Assembly (NCBI RefSeq): GCF_902459485.1 | Contig: NZ_LR699119.1 | Coordinates: 1,302,001 to 1,366,000 of the forward strand | Source: Aquicella siphonis | GTDB lineage: Bacteria > Pseudomonadota > Gammaproteobacteria > DSM-16500 | Direction: 5' to 3' | DNA length: 64,000 bases | Shown here: positions 22,469 through 31,861 of the stretch, piece after piece | Numbering within the stretch: the stretch's first letter is position 1 | Layout of the letters: each line of letters begins with the position of its first letter | Made by a program: the position numbers and the translations under genes | Notes under the pieces: model-generated | The model's database searches: none | Told to the model about the DNA's origin: nothing | What the model saw: the letters and a program-made list of their open reading frames with translations, nothing else

Positions 22469-24235
22469 TTAAGTAGGGTTCTCTTCTCTGTTTCTGAGTG
22501 TGATAGGCTCCATGCCTTCCGGTTTCATGTTGACAGGTCTGAATGTCAGGCGGCCGTCTTCATAATAAAGAGAGTGTTTCAGCCAGTTTTTATCATCCCG
22601 CTCAGGATAATCCGACCGCGCATGCGCTCCGCGGCTTTCTTTGCGTACCTCGGCCGAATAAGCCGTGGCAATCGCCGTTGACATCAGGTTATCCAGCTCC
22701 AGGGCTTCGATCCGGGCCGTATTAAAACAAGCGCTCTTGTCTTTAATAGAGGCATAATTCAATCTGTCTTTTAATTCTTCCAGCTTCATGAAGCCTTCTT
22801 TCATGTGCTCCTCAGTACGGAACACGCCAAAATCATCTTGCATGACTTTTTGCAACGCGGAGCGAATATCATCCACACTTTCACCTTTCTCGTTTCCATT
22901 CCAGCGATACAAACGGGATAAGGCCTGCTCGATATCATCATTCGTTGCTTCGTGATAATGCAGACCTTGATCAATACTTTCTTTCACATGCATGCCCGAA
23001 GCACGGCCAAACACAATCAAGTCCAAAAGAGAATTGGCACCCAGACGGTTTGCACCATGTACCGAGACACAGGCGCATTCACCGGCAGCATATAATCCAT
23101 CCACAATCTGGTCTTCACCTTTTGCATTCTGGGTTAATACCTGGCCGTGGTAATTGGTGGGTATGCCGCCCATGGTATAGTGGCAAGTCGGCACAACCGG
23201 AATAGGTTCCTTAATAGGATCAACACCAGCGAATGTCATGGCTAGTTCACGTATGCCCGGCAGTCTTGACTTGATGATTTCTTCGCCCAGATGATCTGCC
23301 TTGAGAAGAACATATTCTCCCTTAGGACCCGCCCCCCTGCCTTCACGTATTTCAATCGCCGATGAACGTGAAACGATGTCGCGGCAAGACAAATCCTTTA
23401 GATGAGGCGCATACCGTTCCATATACCGCTCGCCGTTCTTATTGATGAGATACCCGCCTTCTCCACGCACGCTTTCACTAATCAGTGACCCTGAACCATA
23501 AATCCCGGTAGGATGGAATTGCCAGAATTCCATATCCTGCAGCGGATACCCTGCACGCAGCACCATGCCAAAGCCATCACCCGTGTTAATATGGGCATTC
23601 GTGGTAGATTGAAAAATCCGCCCGGCTCCGCCAGTGGCCAGCACCACAGCTCTGGCGTGTAAAAAGACAACCTCACCGGTTTCTATGCAAATCGCTGTCA
23701 CACCCGCGACGCCCCCGGCGGTTTTAACCAAATCGATAGCAAACCATTCATTGAAGAAATGCGCTTTAGCCTGCAGGTTTTTCTGGTATAAAGTATGCAG
23801 CATGGCGTGTCCCGTCCGGTCAGCCGCTGCACAGGTACGGTGGGCTTGTTCCTTACCATATTCGCGTGTAGCACCCCCGAAAGCACGCTGGTAAATCTTG
23901 CCATTTTCCAGGCGTGAAAACGGCAGACCCATATGTTCCAGCTCATAAATGGATTGAGGTGCGTTCTTGCACATATACTCTATCGCATCCTGATCACCTA
24001 AAAAATCCGATCCCACGACCGTGTCGTACATATGCCAGCGCCAGTCATCCGGCTCAATATTCCCCAAGGCTGCATTAATACCGCCTTGTGCGGACACCGT
24101 ATGGGACCGAGTAGGAAAAACCTTGGAAAGAACCGCCACCTTCAAACCCGATTGTGAAAGCTCTATGGCAGACCGAAGACCTGCTCCACCCCCACCGACT
24201 ATCACTGCATCAAACGTATGCGTTGGAACTCTCAT
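22469..24235 (-). CDS. sdhA: Succinate dehydrogenase flavoprotein subunit
   Basis: 588 residues. [14 protein letters not shown] is the FAD dinucleotide fold; the covalent flavin His is in [15 protein letters not shown]. Substrate and proton-shuttle residues lie in [25 protein letters not shown] and [17 protein letters not shown]-type and [13 protein letters not shown] motifs close the FAD site. It oxidises succinate to fumarate in complex II and lies between sdhD (3-bp gap) and sdhB. Confidence 0.98.
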   Translation of the reverse strand: MRVPTHTFDAVIVGGGGAGLRSAIELSQSGLKVAVLSKVFPTRSHTVSAQGGINAALGNIEPDDWRWHMYDTVVGSDFLGDQDAIEYMCKNAPQSIYELEHMGLPFSRLENGKIYQRAFGGATREYGKEQAHRTCAAADRTGHAMLHTLYQKNLQAKAHFFNEWFAIDLVKTAGGVAGVTAICIETGEVVFLHARAVVLATGGAGRIFQSTTNAHINTGDGFGMVLRAGYPLQDMEFWQFHPTGIYGSGSLISESVRGEGGYLINKNGERYMERYAPHLKDLSCRDIVSRSSAIEIREGRGAGPKGEYVLLKADHLGEEIIKSRLPGIRELAMTFAGVDPIKEPIPVVPTCHYTMGGIPTNYHGQVLTQNAKGEDQIVDGLYAAGECACVSVHGANRLGANSLLDLIVFGRASGMHVKESIDQGLHYHEATNDDIEQALSRLYRWNGNEKGESVDDIRSALQKVMQDDFGVFRTEEHMKEGFMKLEELKDRLNYASIKDKSACFNTARIEALELDNLMSTAIATAYSAEVRKESRGAHARSDYPERDDKNWLKHSLYYEDGRLTFRPVNMKPEGMEPITLRNREENPT

Positions 24236-24238
24236 TAA

Positions 24239-24586
24239 TTAAACACTCCATAAAATCAGCACGCCCCAGATAAAACAGGCGGCAAGCATGAGGAGAACAA
24301 GAACATTTAAAGTACTGCGAAGAACAAAGGATTTTATATAATCCGTGAAGATGGTCCATATCCCTATCCATGCATGCAGCATAATGGACACCAGAAACAG
24401 AATAGTTGCGATTTTCATCCACTCACGAGCAAACAGACTGTGCCATTCGGCAAATGAAATCCCCGGATTGGAAATAATGTATATAATTAACCCAATTGAA
24501 TAGACTGCCATCAGAATGGCAGAAATTCTTTGTACAACCCAGTCACGCAACCCCTGATGATTGACACCTAATACAGATTTCACCAT
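24239..24586 (-). CDS. sdhD: Succinate dehydrogenase membrane anchor subunit D
   Basis: 115 residues with three transmembrane helices. DWVVQRISAILMAVY near the start and the haem/quinone-site His and Asp in LHAWIGIWTIFTDYI are typical of SdhD. Together with SdhC it anchors the enzyme and reduces ubiquinone. It overlaps sdhC by 7 bp, indicating translational coupling. Confidence 0.94.
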   Translation of the reverse strand: MVKSVLGVNHQGLRDWVVQRISAILMAVYSIGLIIYIISNPGISFAEWHSLFAREWMKIATILFLVSIMLHAWIGIWTIFTDYIKSFVLRSTLNVLVLLMLAACFIWGVLILWSV

Positions 24587-24951
24587 ATCCAGATTCCCGC
24601 TAAAATGACGAATAAACCAAAAATGACAAAAGTGGCCCAGGCCATAGACCTGCCGAGTTTCAACGTATCACCAATGTGGATATCTGATAAAAGATGCCGC
24701 ACACCTGCAACAAGATGAAAACAAAATGGTATAAACAATAACCAGAAAATGATTTTGACCCAAGGTGAGCCCAATAAGCGCTGTAAATCGTCAAACCCTG
24801 AAACCGTCAAAGAGTATTCCAGACCCCAAAGCGCAACCGGGATGAGCAAAAAAAGAAAAGCTCCGGATACACGGTGCAAAATAGAGACAATAGCTGGAAT
24901 GGGGAAGTGTATTGTAAAAAGATTAAGATTTTTCGGCCTAGAATGGTTCAC
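24580..24951 (-). CDS. sdhC: Succinate dehydrogenase cytochrome b556 subunit C
   Basis: 123 residues with three transmembrane helices. The signature SILHRVSGAFLFLLIPVALW (quinone-site Ser/Arg region) and FHLVAGVRHLLSDI (axial haem His) identify SdhC. The start is GTG at 24951, with AAGGA about ten bases upstream; the nearby ATG at 24958 is out of frame. First gene of the sdhCDAB-sucABCD block, with a good promoter just upstream. Confidence 0.95.
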   Translation of the reverse strand: MNHSRPKNLNLFTIHFPIPAIVSILHRVSGAFLFLLIPVALWGLEYSLTVSGFDDLQRLLGSPWVKIIFWLLFIPFCFHLVAGVRHLLSDIHIGDTLKLGRSMAWATFVIFGLFVILAGIWIW

Positions 24952-24994
24952 GCGTCATGTTCCTTAGCAAAATACTTGCCACAAATACTTGTGA

Positions 24995-25023
24995 TTATAT
25001 TATTCGGACATCTGTAAATCAAA
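24995..25023 (-). promoter_or_regulatory. Candidate sigma-70 promoter for sdhCDAB-sucABCD
   Basis: On the minus strand TTGATT (25023-25018) and a perfect TATAAT (25000-24995) are 17 bp apart. The predicted RNA start is about 37 bases before the sdhC GTG. The region is AT-rich and faces away from gltA, so the divergent genes could share regulation. Seen in sequence; activity is inferred. Confidence 0.6.
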
Positions 25024-25115
25024 TAGATACATGCTTTTATGAATGCGCGACAGAAGAAAAATATTCGTCTAGAATCCACCCTCCCCTGTCTTAGTGCCGG
25101 GTATTTATGATTTAA

Positions 25116-25276
25116 TATAATAATCAATGATTAGATCATCGGCGCGAAATGAACCCGCACCGATGGCCTCAGGGAGAGAGTTGTATTTCTTCCCTCAGGT
25201 ATCCCCCGTCACCAGGGTTCCCGTGGCAAGCCGCGGGTGTAAATTTCAATTATAAAGAGTATGGAGATCTGCTTCT
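25116..25276 (+). promoter_or_regulatory. gltA upstream region: candidate -10 box and long leader
   Basis: A perfect TATAAT lies at 25116-25121, but the best -35 (TTAGTG at 25091-25096) is weak and 19 bp away, which suggests an activator or another start site. If used, gltA has a leader of about 150 bases with short inverted repeats: ATCGG/CCGAT around 25138-25165, AGGGA/TCCCT around 25173-25197, and CCCG/CGGG around 25220-25237. No known riboswitch is recognised. Confidence 0.3.
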
Positions 25277-26566
25277 ATGGCTGACAAGAAGGCGAAACTA
25301 GCCGTCAACGGCAAAACAATCGAGCTGGATATTTTGTCCGGTACGCTAGGGCCAGACGTCATTGATATCAGTCCGTTATTGAAAGATGGGTATTTTACAT
25401 ACGATATTGGTTTTAATTCGACAGCCGCATGTGAATCAAAAATCACTTATATAGACGGTGACAAAGGCATACTGCTTTATCGAGGTTACCCGATTGAACA
25501 GCTTGCCAGCCAGTCCAGCTTTCTGGAAGTCTGTTATCTGCTCTTGAACGGCGAACTGCCTTCCAAAACCCAGTACGACAAGTTCTGCAAGGACATCACT
25601 CACCATACCATGGTGCACGAACAAATTCGCAATTTCTTCAATGGATTTCGCCGTGACGCTCACCCCATGGCCATTATGGTTGGTGTGGTCGGAGCGCTTT
25701 CAGCCTTTTATCATGACACCCTGGATATCACCAATCCCGAACATCGCACAATTTCTGCGCTGAGGCTGATTGCGAAAATGCCGACCATTGCCGCCATGTG
25801 TTATAAATATTCTATCGGGCAGCCCTTCATGCCGCCTAAAAACAAGTTATCCTACGCAGAAAATTTTCTGCACATGATGTTTGGCACACCCTGCGAGGAA
25901 ACCACTCCGGATCCCATACTTGCCCGCGCACTGGACAGAATTTTCATATTGCATGCAGACCATGAACAAAATGCTTCCACTTCCACTGTCAGGCTGGCGG
26001 GCTCCACAGGCGCCAATCCGTTCGCTTGTATTTCTGCCGGTATAGGAGCGCTTTGGGGACCGGCACACGGCGGCGCCAACGAAGCGGTGCTAAACATGCT
26101 GAATGAAATCGGTGACTCTTCACGTATTAACAAATTTATCGCTCGTGCCAAAGATCCAAAAGATTCATTCCGTCTCATGGGCTTCGGACACCGTGTATAC
26201 AAAAACTACGATCCTCGCGCCAAAGTCATGCGCGAAACCTGCCATGAAGTTTTAGAAGCTGTCGGCGCCCATAATGATCCTCTGTTCAAACTTGCCATGG
26301 AATTGGAAAGAATAGCACTTCAGGATGATTACTTCGTACAAAAGAAACTTTATCCTAATGTGGATTTTTATTCTGGTATTACACTGAGTGCAATTGGCAT
26401 TCCCACTAATATGTTTACGGTAATATTCGCGCTAGCGAGAACAGTAGGCTGGGTTGCGCAATGGAATGAAATGATCAGCAATCCCTATCGACTGGGGCGC
26501 CCAAGACAATTGTACAGAGGTTCAAAAGAAAGAGATTACGTAACTATGTCACTACGGGGAAAATAG
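25277..26566 (+). CDS. gltA: Citrate synthase (type II, hexameric type)
   Basis: Condenses oxaloacetate and acetyl-CoA to citrate, the entry step of the TCA cycle. 429 residues. The N-terminal strand-rich domain and length mark the NADH-sensitive gammaproteobacterial type. The active-site His residues lie in [15 protein letters not shown] and [12 protein letters not shown], and the catalytic Asp in [11 protein letters not shown] 25277 follows a GGAGA ribosome-binding site. It is divergent from sdhC across 325 bp, which holds promoters for both and no other gene that I can see. Confidence 0.98.
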   Translation: MADKKAKLAVNGKTIELDILSGTLGPDVIDISPLLKDGYFTYDIGFNSTAACESKITYIDGDKGILLYRGYPIEQLASQSSFLEVCYLLLNGELPSKTQYDKFCKDITHHTMVHEQIRNFFNGFRRDAHPMAIMVGVVGALSAFYHDTLDITNPEHRTISALRLIAKMPTIAAMCYKYSIGQPFMPPKNKLSYAENFLHMMFGTPCEETTPDPILARALDRIFILHADHEQNASTSTVRLAGSTGANPFACISAGIGALWGPAHGGANEAVLNMLNEIGDSSRINKFIARAKDPKDSFRLMGFGHRVYKNYDPRAKVMRETCHEVLEAVGAHNDPLFKLAMELERIALQDDYFVQKKLYPNVDFYSGITLSAIGIPTNMFTVIFALARTVGWVAQWNEMISNPYRLGRPRQLYRGSKERDYVTMSLRGK

Positions 26567-26632
26567 CCAGGAATCAGACAAGTCCACTCTGCTCAGAAAC
26601 CCTGACAACACGGCTTAAATTTGAACCTAGCA

Positions 26633-26664
26633 ACGTTAATCGAACGTGTCAGTTCGATTAACGT
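26633..26664. terminator. 13-bp perfect inverted repeat between gltA and the convergent OMP gene
   Basis: ACGTTAATCGAAC (26633-26645) and its exact reverse complement (26652-26664) flank a 6-base loop. It lies between the 3' ends of two convergent genes, as expected of a bidirectional terminator. No T-run follows on the plus strand, so a protein-binding palindrome is an alternative. Confidence 0.5.
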
Positions 26665-26691
26665 CCTCGGGAGAATGGAAAACACTTCATA

Positions 26692-27237
26692 CTAGCACAG
26701 ATCAAATAATACACTAACGCCGCCGTTCACATAGACATCATTCTTTCCACCTACCCATGTATAAGCGTCGCGCGCTTCAAGACGCAGGGCTACGGAGTTG
26801 GCGACGAATATTTGCGCGCCGATTGCCGCATTGATATTGCCCTCATTATTGGCATCGTTTCTGTTCGGATTTAACCCCGTGATACCCACACCCGCCAGTA
26901 TATAAGGTTCAACTATCTTGAACGGTGAAAAATGGTATACACCGTCGAAGTTGAAGACCGTGCCACTTACATGCCGCGTATCATTGACAGATCGCTTGAA
27001 ACGAGTCTTGAATCCCGCCAGAAATCCTTCAACACCCCAATGCTCAGTAAGATTATAGCCCAGCTCAAGCATGCCGAAGCCTTTGTTGTTCATTTCCCGT
27101 TTGGAATCCAGATAGACATAACCGCCACCCGCTGTCAGTGTCAAAGCACCCGGCCTATTTCCAGCATAAGCGGAGTGCGATGAAAGCGTGGCCAGACCAA
27201 TGGAGGATAAAACGAATGAATAGAATATTTTTTTCAT
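26692..27237 (-). CDS. Outer-membrane beta-barrel protein (OmpA/OmpW-like fold)
   Basis: 181 residues. A signal peptide is clear (MKKIFYSFVLSSIGLATLSS, then AYA before the mature end). The mature part alternates short amphipathic strands and polar loops typical of eight-stranded barrels: ALTLTAGGGYVYLD, GMLELGYNLTEHWGVEGFLAG, VEPYILAGVGITGL and NINAAIGAQIFV. The last residues are VSVLFDLC; ending in Cys rather than the aromatic residue usual for BamA-dependent barrels is odd. The role is unknown (structural or adhesin-like). It is the last chromosomal gene before the prophage junction. Confidence 0.75.
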   Translation of the reverse strand: MKKIFYSFVLSSIGLATLSSHSAYAGNRPGALTLTAGGGYVYLDSKREMNNKGFGMLELGYNLTEHWGVEGFLAGFKTRFKRSVNDTRHVSGTVFNFDGVYHFSPFKIVEPYILAGVGITGLNPNRNDANNEGNINAAIGAQIFVANSVALRLEARDAYTWVGGKNDVYVNGGVSVLFDLC

Positions 27238-27264
27238 GTTACTCCCTCTTAAACATCAATTTCC

Positions 27265-27309
27265 TGGTGGAGTCGAGGAGGATCGAACTCCCGACCTTCG
27301 CATTGCGAA
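27265..27309 (-). other. tRNA 3' fragment marking the prophage attachment site (att core)
   Basis: Read on the minus strand, these 45 bases end in CCA and contain a complete T-arm (GGGAG/TTCGATC/CTCCT), variable loop AGGTC, the 3' anticodon strand TGCGA and the loop bases TTCGCAA (anticodon CGC). U at position 70 suits the G3:U70 identity pair of tRNA-Ala. The 5' half (D-arm, acceptor 5' strand) is missing: sequence right of 27309 no longer pairs. Phages integrating at tRNA 3' ends leave such a fragment at one junction and the intact tRNA at the other, which should then lie beyond 64,000. Confidence 0.8.
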
Positions 27310-27459
27310 TAACGTATTTAAGATTAAGAAACTTTATTAATCAAATAGTTAATGTGTATGCGTTATGCAAATAATATACAAAATTAAGCCGGTTTTTGCA
27401 AGAAGTTACCTATTTGCGGTGCAGAAACGGTGCAATATTTTTAAGTGAGGGGGTATGCG

Positions 27460-27744
27460 GTGAGTAATGATGAAATAACAAAATTGACTACGGACATTAC
27501 AATTAAAGCCAAGCGCCTAATAAAGCTTTGCGAAAAAATCATAAGCACCCCGCATATAAATGACCTTGAACTTAACTTTGCCCGTGAGGTAAAGGGCCAT
27601 TGTGAAACCTACCTAGCCGCCGCTGATGAACCGCCGGCTACCGATGACAGCACACCGGGTGCCGATGACAACCTTGAGCATGACCGCCGACAGCGCATAG
27701 CCGATATACGGGCTGAACAAATATGCGGTAGGAGAAGGTTGTAA
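27460..27744 (+). CDS. Small phage protein of unknown function, first early gene
   Basis: 94 residues from GTG 27460, which has GAGGGGG seven bases upstream; an in-frame GTG at 27445 lies before that site and is less likely. Helical N-terminal half, then a Pro/Asp-rich linker and an Arg-rich end. The stop overlaps the next start (TAATG), so it is coupled to the RecE-like gene. Not recognised. Confidence 0.6.
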   Translation: MSNDEITKLTTDITIKAKRLIKLCEKIISTPHINDLELNFAREVKGHCETYLAAADEPPATDDSTPGADDNLEHDRRQRIADIRAEQICGRRRL

Positions 27745-28589
27745 TGATTATAGAAACCCCCGGCCTATATAAAGGCATCAGCAATGAGGATTACCACCGC
27801 TCACCCGGCATCAGCAATTCAGGTATCAGGCTAATACTGGATTGCCCTAAAATTTACTACTACCGTTACCTATCAGGTGAATATGAGCGTAAGGAGTCGG
27901 CTGATAAAAAAATAGGCACGGCCGTACATACCCTTGTCCTTGAGCCCGATACTTTTTTTGACCGCTACCTTATTGTCGATGCTATGCCTACCAAACCGAA
28001 CCGCCGTAGCACTTATGAGACACGCCGCAAATATGAGGATTTCATAACTAGCGCGGGGGGCCGGGAAATACTTACCGAGGACGACTACCTACAGGCCGGG
28101 TTAATGGCAAATAACATCATAAACCATGCCGCTTTTAAAAAAGTAAAGGGCACCGGTTGTTTTGAAGATTCTATCATGTGGCTAGACCCGGATAGCGGCG
28201 CGCCGTTGCGCACGCGCCCTGATTTCTATAACGACTTCCTTATCATTGATATTAAAACCGCAAAGGATGTGCGCCGCGCCGCCTTTGCACGCCATATATA
28301 TGAATACGGTTACCACAGCCAAGCGGCCATGGCCTGTGACGGCCTGACCGCGGCGACTGGCATTCCCTACAACATGGTTGTACTTTTCGCCGTAGCCAAG
28401 GAGCCGCCCTACCTTGTCCAGCCCTACGTCCTGAAAGGACAGGCTTTAGAACAAGGCCGCGCTGATTACAAAAAAGGTGCCGCGATTTACCAGCAATGCC
28501 TAATTACAAATACATGGCCCGGTTACGAAGAAGCCATCCTTGATATTGATTTACCCGCTTACGCTTATAGGAGTAATGACAATGAGTAA
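27744..28589 (+). CDS. RecE-like exodeoxyribonuclease VIII (PD-(D/E)XK nuclease)
   Basis: 281 residues. It starts like phage exonuclease VIII domains (GLYKGISNEDYHRSPGISNS) and has the nuclease core RTRPDFYNDFLIIDIKTAKD, that is, the Asp, then the D-x-K pair of PD-(D/E)XK enzymes; GTAVHTLVLEP provides the upstream His motif. Its role is to resect double-strand ends so that the adjacent RecT can anneal strands. Its 3' end overlaps the recT start by 8 bp, so the two are coupled. Confidence 0.9.
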   Translation: MIIETPGLYKGISNEDYHRSPGISNSGIRLILDCPKIYYYRYLSGEYERKESADKKIGTAVHTLVLEPDTFFDRYLIVDAMPTKPNRRSTYETRRKYEDFITSAGGREILTEDDYLQAGLMANNIINHAAFKKVKGTGCFEDSIMWLDPDSGAPLRTRPDFYNDFLIIDIKTAKDVRRAAFARHIYEYGYHSQAAMACDGLTAATGIPYNMVVLFAVAKEPPYLVQPYVLKGQALEQGRADYKKGAAIYQQCLITNTWPGYEEAILDIDLPAYAYRSNDNE

Positions 28590-29493
28590 TGAGTTACAAA
28601 AAGCCGCACCGTTAAATAACATGCTAGCCATGTGGCGCGACCCCGAACAGCTTAAAACAATACGCTCAATTTATGCGAAAGACGCTACTGACCTTGAATT
28701 TAAAACTTTTGTTGAATTAGGCATAGCTACGGGCTTAAACCCTTTTCTCCGTGAAATCTGGCTAGTTAAATATGACAAAAATTCAGCCGCGCAGATATTC
28801 ATAGGACGTGACGGCTATAGAAAATCCATAAGTACAAAAGAATATTACCGAGGGCACCATGCTGATGCCGTCTATTCAAATGATGATTTCTGTTTCGACT
28901 TAACAAAAGGCGAAGTGCGCCATACCTATAACTTAAAAGACCGCGGCAAGTTGCTAGGCGCCTATTCAATCGTCCACATGGCAAATGTACCGCGCCCCTT
29001 TTACGTATTCGTAGAACTACATGAATATGACTTAGGGCATAGTTTATGGAAAACCAAGAAAGCCACGATGATTAAAAAGGTAGCGGAATGCCAAGCAATA
29101 CGCATGGCCGATTCATGCACCTTCGGCGGCACGTACAGTGAAGATGAAATGCCTGAACACATGCGCGAGGAAAGCAAGGCGAGCCAGCTTAACAAACGGC
29201 TTGAGCTAAAGCCTAGCAATACTTTTGACGGTGAGATCGTAAACCCCGCTACGGGTGAAGTGACAGAAACGGTTAATACAACCGCCGAGGCACAAGTACC
29301 GCCGGCTGAACAGCCGCTTGAACAAGAGTTGCTTGTATCAGTCGATACAATAAAAACAAAAATACAAAATGCCGATAATGCGCAAATGCTGGTCGATGCG
29401 GTTGACCTCGTTAATTCATTGCCCGGTAGCATGATGGCCGACAAAAAAGAATTAATGAACCTATACAGACAAAAACAGAAAGAGTTGGGTTAA
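28582..29493 (+). CDS. recT: RecT-family single-strand annealing protein
   Basis: 303 residues from ATG 28582, with TAGGAG eight bases before it. The core (LEFKTFVELGIATGLNPFLREIWLVKY and QIFIGRDGYRKSIS, each a known RecT/Bet signature) and the Lys-rich ECQAIRMADSCTFGGTY segment identify the family. The C-terminal 90 residues are Glu/Thr/Pro-rich, as in other RecT proteins. With the RecE-like exonuclease it forms the phage recombination pair. Confidence 0.92.
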   Translation: MSNELQKAAPLNNMLAMWRDPEQLKTIRSIYAKDATDLEFKTFVELGIATGLNPFLREIWLVKYDKNSAAQIFIGRDGYRKSISTKEYYRGHHADAVYSNDDFCFDLTKGEVRHTYNLKDRGKLLGAYSIVHMANVPRPFYVFVELHEYDLGHSLWKTKKATMIKKVAECQAIRMADSCTFGGTYSEDEMPEHMREESKASQLNKRLELKPSNTFDGEIVNPATGEVTETVNTTAEAQVPPAEQPLEQELLVSVDTIKTKIQNADNAQMLVDAVDLVNSLPGSMMADKKELMNLYRQKQKELG

Positions 29494-29565
29494 AAGTAAC
29501 AGGGGGCATCAAGTCGATACACCTAATGCCCCTTATCACAGTCAACAGGAGCTTTAAAATATAAT

Positions 29566-29943
29566 ATGCGTACTCATAAAAATCTAGTTAAAAAATTCAT
29601 TTTTATCACTTTATTTGCTTTCTCAATAGCGGCCCATGCGGCGAATAATTTTGATGCTCTTAGTTGTACAGGTAAGAGCAATGATAAGCAATATACCGTT
29701 ATTATATCCTTTACAGATTGGAAATTAACCGTTAGTAACGACACTTTTAAAATTGCTGACATCTTTCCTGAAAATGAAAGAATAGTAGGTGTATATACAG
29801 ATTCATTTATAAATAGAGATGGTATTCTTGTAAATAATTCTTTCTTTTATTCAAAAAAAGACGAATCGTATTATCTAGCACAATATAATATTGCAAAACA
29901 AAAAACTATTTCAAAAATCAAATTAATCTGTCACGGAGAATAA
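29566..29943 (+). CDS. Small exported phage-encoded protein
   Basis: 125 residues with a clear signal peptide (KKFIFITLFAFSIAAHAAN) and a mature part rich in beta strands and Asn/Lys. Not recognised. Exported proteins in a prophage early region are often lysogenic conversion or superinfection-exclusion factors; nothing here proves that. An AGGAGC ribosome-binding site precedes the ATG. It is more AT-rich than the recE-recT genes, which hints at separate acquisition. Confidence 0.65.
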   Translation: MRTHKNLVKKFIFITLFAFSIAAHAANNFDALSCTGKSNDKQYTVIISFTDWKLTVSNDTFKIADIFPENERIVGVYTDSFINRDGILVNNSFFYSKKDESYYLAQYNIAKQKTISKIKLICHGE

Positions 29944-29945
29944 TC

Positions 29946-30932
29946 ATGATTAACGAAATTTCTACCGATGATTATATCAACAAGCAATTACAAAGTTTTA
30001 ACTTGACTGATAGTGCTCTTTCTGAATTAGCAAAAAAATATATGCCGCTAGCTATTAACGGTATAGAGGATAAAGCGGGTTACAAGGCTGTCAAGGCGGC
30101 ACGGCTGGATATTAAAAATTACCGTGTTAGTGTTGAAAAGCGGCGCAAAGAACTCACATCCGATGCTTTACGCTATAAGCAAGCGATTGACGGCGAGGCA
30201 AGGCGCATAACCTCCCTGCTCACACCTATTGAGGCACACCTTGAAAAACAGGAAAAAACAATAGATCAGGAAATAGAGCGCATTAAACGCGAGAAAGAAC
30301 AGGCTGAGGCTATAAAACTACAAAATCGCATCAAATTATTATTGAGCTTCGATTTCAAGTTTGACGGGCAAGCATACTTTGCCGGCTATACCGATTACCG
30401 CATAGACATACCGACATTAAAAAGTATGCCTGATGATGTTTTTGAGGATTCATTGCTTAGGGTTGAAATAGCTTTTATAAAACATAAGGCCGAAAAGGAG
30501 CGCGCTGAACGTGAGCGCCAAGCCGCTTATGAAAAACAACAGGATGAGCTTAAAGCCGAGGCAGAACGATTAGATAAAATTCGCAAAGAGCAAGAGGCTG
30601 AACGCACACGGCTTGATGAGCTTAATAAAAAAACAAAAGAACCCGAGGCTGAAGGAAATGAACCTGAGCGATATATATTTTCACCCCATGAAGTCAAAAC
30701 AACGCCTTCAATAATAAGTGCTCCCGCTGATGAGTTTATTCAACACAATAGTGTTATTGCAAGTAAGGAATGCCCCGCAAACAACTGCAAAAATAAAATT
30801 CATAATGACGAACGCAATCTATGCGATTCATGCTCTTTATTTTTACTAGAGATGATAAAGGAAGAATTCCCAGAACAATATGCACACTGCTTTAAATTGC
30901 TGACATACGAATCCCTTCGAGGTAAAAAATGA
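29946..30932 (+). CDS. Coiled-coil phage protein (DUF1351-like) with C-terminal Cys cluster
   Basis: 328 residues. Residues 25-110 and 180-235 are strongly charged helices (runs of K, E and R), giving long coiled coils; the central part (about 115-165) is globular. Near the end CPANNCKNKIHNDERNLCDSC has two Cys pairs that could bind zinc. Coiled-coil proteins of the DUF1351 type are common beside recT in phages; this assignment is by pattern and context only. The next gene overlaps it by 4 bp. Confidence 0.65.
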   Translation: MINEISTDDYINKQLQSFNLTDSALSELAKKYMPLAINGIEDKAGYKAVKAARLDIKNYRVSVEKRRKELTSDALRYKQAIDGEARRITSLLTPIEAHLEKQEKTIDQEIERIKREKEQAEAIKLQNRIKLLLSFDFKFDGQAYFAGYTDYRIDIPTLKSMPDDVFEDSLLRVEIAFIKHKAEKERAERERQAAYEKQQDELKAEAERLDKIRKEQEAERTRLDELNKKTKEPEAEGNEPERYIFSPHEVKTTPSIISAPADEFIQHNSVIASKECPANNCKNKIHNDERNLCDSCSLFLLEMIKEEFPEQYAHCFKLLTYESLRGKK

Positions 30933-31240
30933 TTACCGTACTAGAAGAACTTCTACCTATACTAGCCCATTTGAATGCTAATAGTATGAATTACATTCAC
31001 ATAGAATGCGATAAAGCGGATATATACATTGAATCTAGGCCGCATTATTGTGATAGGGGGCGTTTTATAGTCAAGGTAGATAGTAAAGCAATTGAATGCA
31101 ATATAGATGAGCAAGACGGGTACCCGCGTTATTATTATAATTGTTTTGCTATGGCAACCGAAATAGATGGTTTTTGTCTTGCAAAAAAATTGACGATCAA
31201 ATCAATCAACGACAAAGGAATAGAAAATGACGGAACATAA
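30929..31240 (+). CDS. Small phage protein of unknown function
   Basis: 103 residues, strand-rich with several Tyr and Cys (GYPRYYYNCFAMATEIDGF). It overlaps the upstream gene by 4 bp and the next by 14 bp, so it is translationally coupled in the early operon. Not recognised. Confidence 0.65.
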   Translation: MITVLEELLPILAHLNANSMNYIHIECDKADIYIESRPHYCDRGRFIVKVDSKAIECNIDEQDGYPRYYYNCFAMATEIDGFCLAKKLTIKSINDKGIENDGT

Positions 31241-31436
31241 AATCAAGGAAGCATGGTTGGCCGGTAAAATTTATACAGCCATTAAAATGGCCAAAGATGA
31301 CCTGGTGATGGATAAGCCGAAAGATGCACTCAACAAGCTGAATGAAGCTTTAAAGATATTTGATGCTGAGATTGCATCCGAATATAACAAGCCAAATAAT
31401 GAGGTTAATGAAAATGCGGTGCAAGCATTGTTTTAA
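31227..31436 (+). CDS. Small helical phage protein of unknown function
   Basis: 69 residues, nearly all helical (KEAWLAGKIYTAIKMAKDDL and KPKDALNKLNEALKIFDAEI, an arrangement like a short helical hairpin). It overlaps neighbours on both sides. Not recognised. Confidence 0.6.
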   Translation: MTEHKIKEAWLAGKIYTAIKMAKDDLVMDKPKDALNKLNEALKIFDAEIASEYNKPNNEVNENAVQALF

Positions 31437-31752
31437 AAAAGCGGGCGCGCCTATGCACGCCGATTACCGATACCGGATTATTGATGCAACGCCCTACCCT
31501 GTACTCGTCATCAATGATCTCAACCTAGGCAATATGTCGGTTACTAACGGTATTGAATGCGTGCTAGCACAAATAAGGAATGAAGTACCCAATATAGGAA
31601 AACACCGTGTCATTTATAGCGATAGTGAAGGCATATTTGATGAGGTAATTATTGACAATTCAGGTAATTTTTTAGCCTTCCACCCCGTTATGCCGGGTGA
31701 GCGCCATACTGACTTAGGTGAAGCATTGAAAAGCTTAGGGGTTTACTTCTGA
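31414..31752 (+). CDS. Small phage protein with N-terminal Cys pair
   Basis: 112 residues from ATG 31414 (GAGG lies about eight bases upstream); in-frame ATGs at 31408 and 31399 are alternatives. The start MRCKHCFKKAG gives one CxxC. The rest is strand-rich: YRIIDATPYPVLVINDLNLG and RVIYSDSEGIFDEVIIDNSG. It overlaps the previous gene by 23 bp. Function unknown. Confidence 0.55.
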   Translation: MRCKHCFKKAGAPMHADYRYRIIDATPYPVLVINDLNLGNMSVTNGIECVLAQIRNEVPNIGKHRVIYSDSEGIFDEVIIDNSGNFLAFHPVMPGERHTDLGEALKSLGVYF

Positions 31753-31835
31753 TGCTTATTATATTTGCACATTACCGTTGCCTTAAGTGCGGCCAAATAA
31801 CATACGGGCGCAAATGCGCGTATTGTAAAAAATAG
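31752..31835 (+). CDS. 27-residue zinc-ribbon mini-protein
   Basis: ATG 31752 overlaps the stop of the previous gene (TGATG arrangement). The peptide is mostly two knuckles, CLKCG and CAYC, ten residues apart, a complete four-Cys zinc ribbon. The size is unusual but tight coupling and the second similar gene at 32561 support a real gene. Confidence 0.5.
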   Translation: MLIIFAHYRCLKCGQITYGRKCAYCKK

Positions 31836-31861
31836 CACCCTATCTATAAGGAAAATTTTCT

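Noticed and set aside
27138-27374. Rightward open frame over the tRNA fragment containing SRRIELPTFALRI
   Set aside because: It is a known artefact of translating tRNA 3' ends; no other coding signs.
27414-27441. Early promoter TTGCGG-16-TATTTT before the first phage gene
   Set aside because: The implied RNA start would leave almost no leader before the ribosome-binding site; too weak to list.
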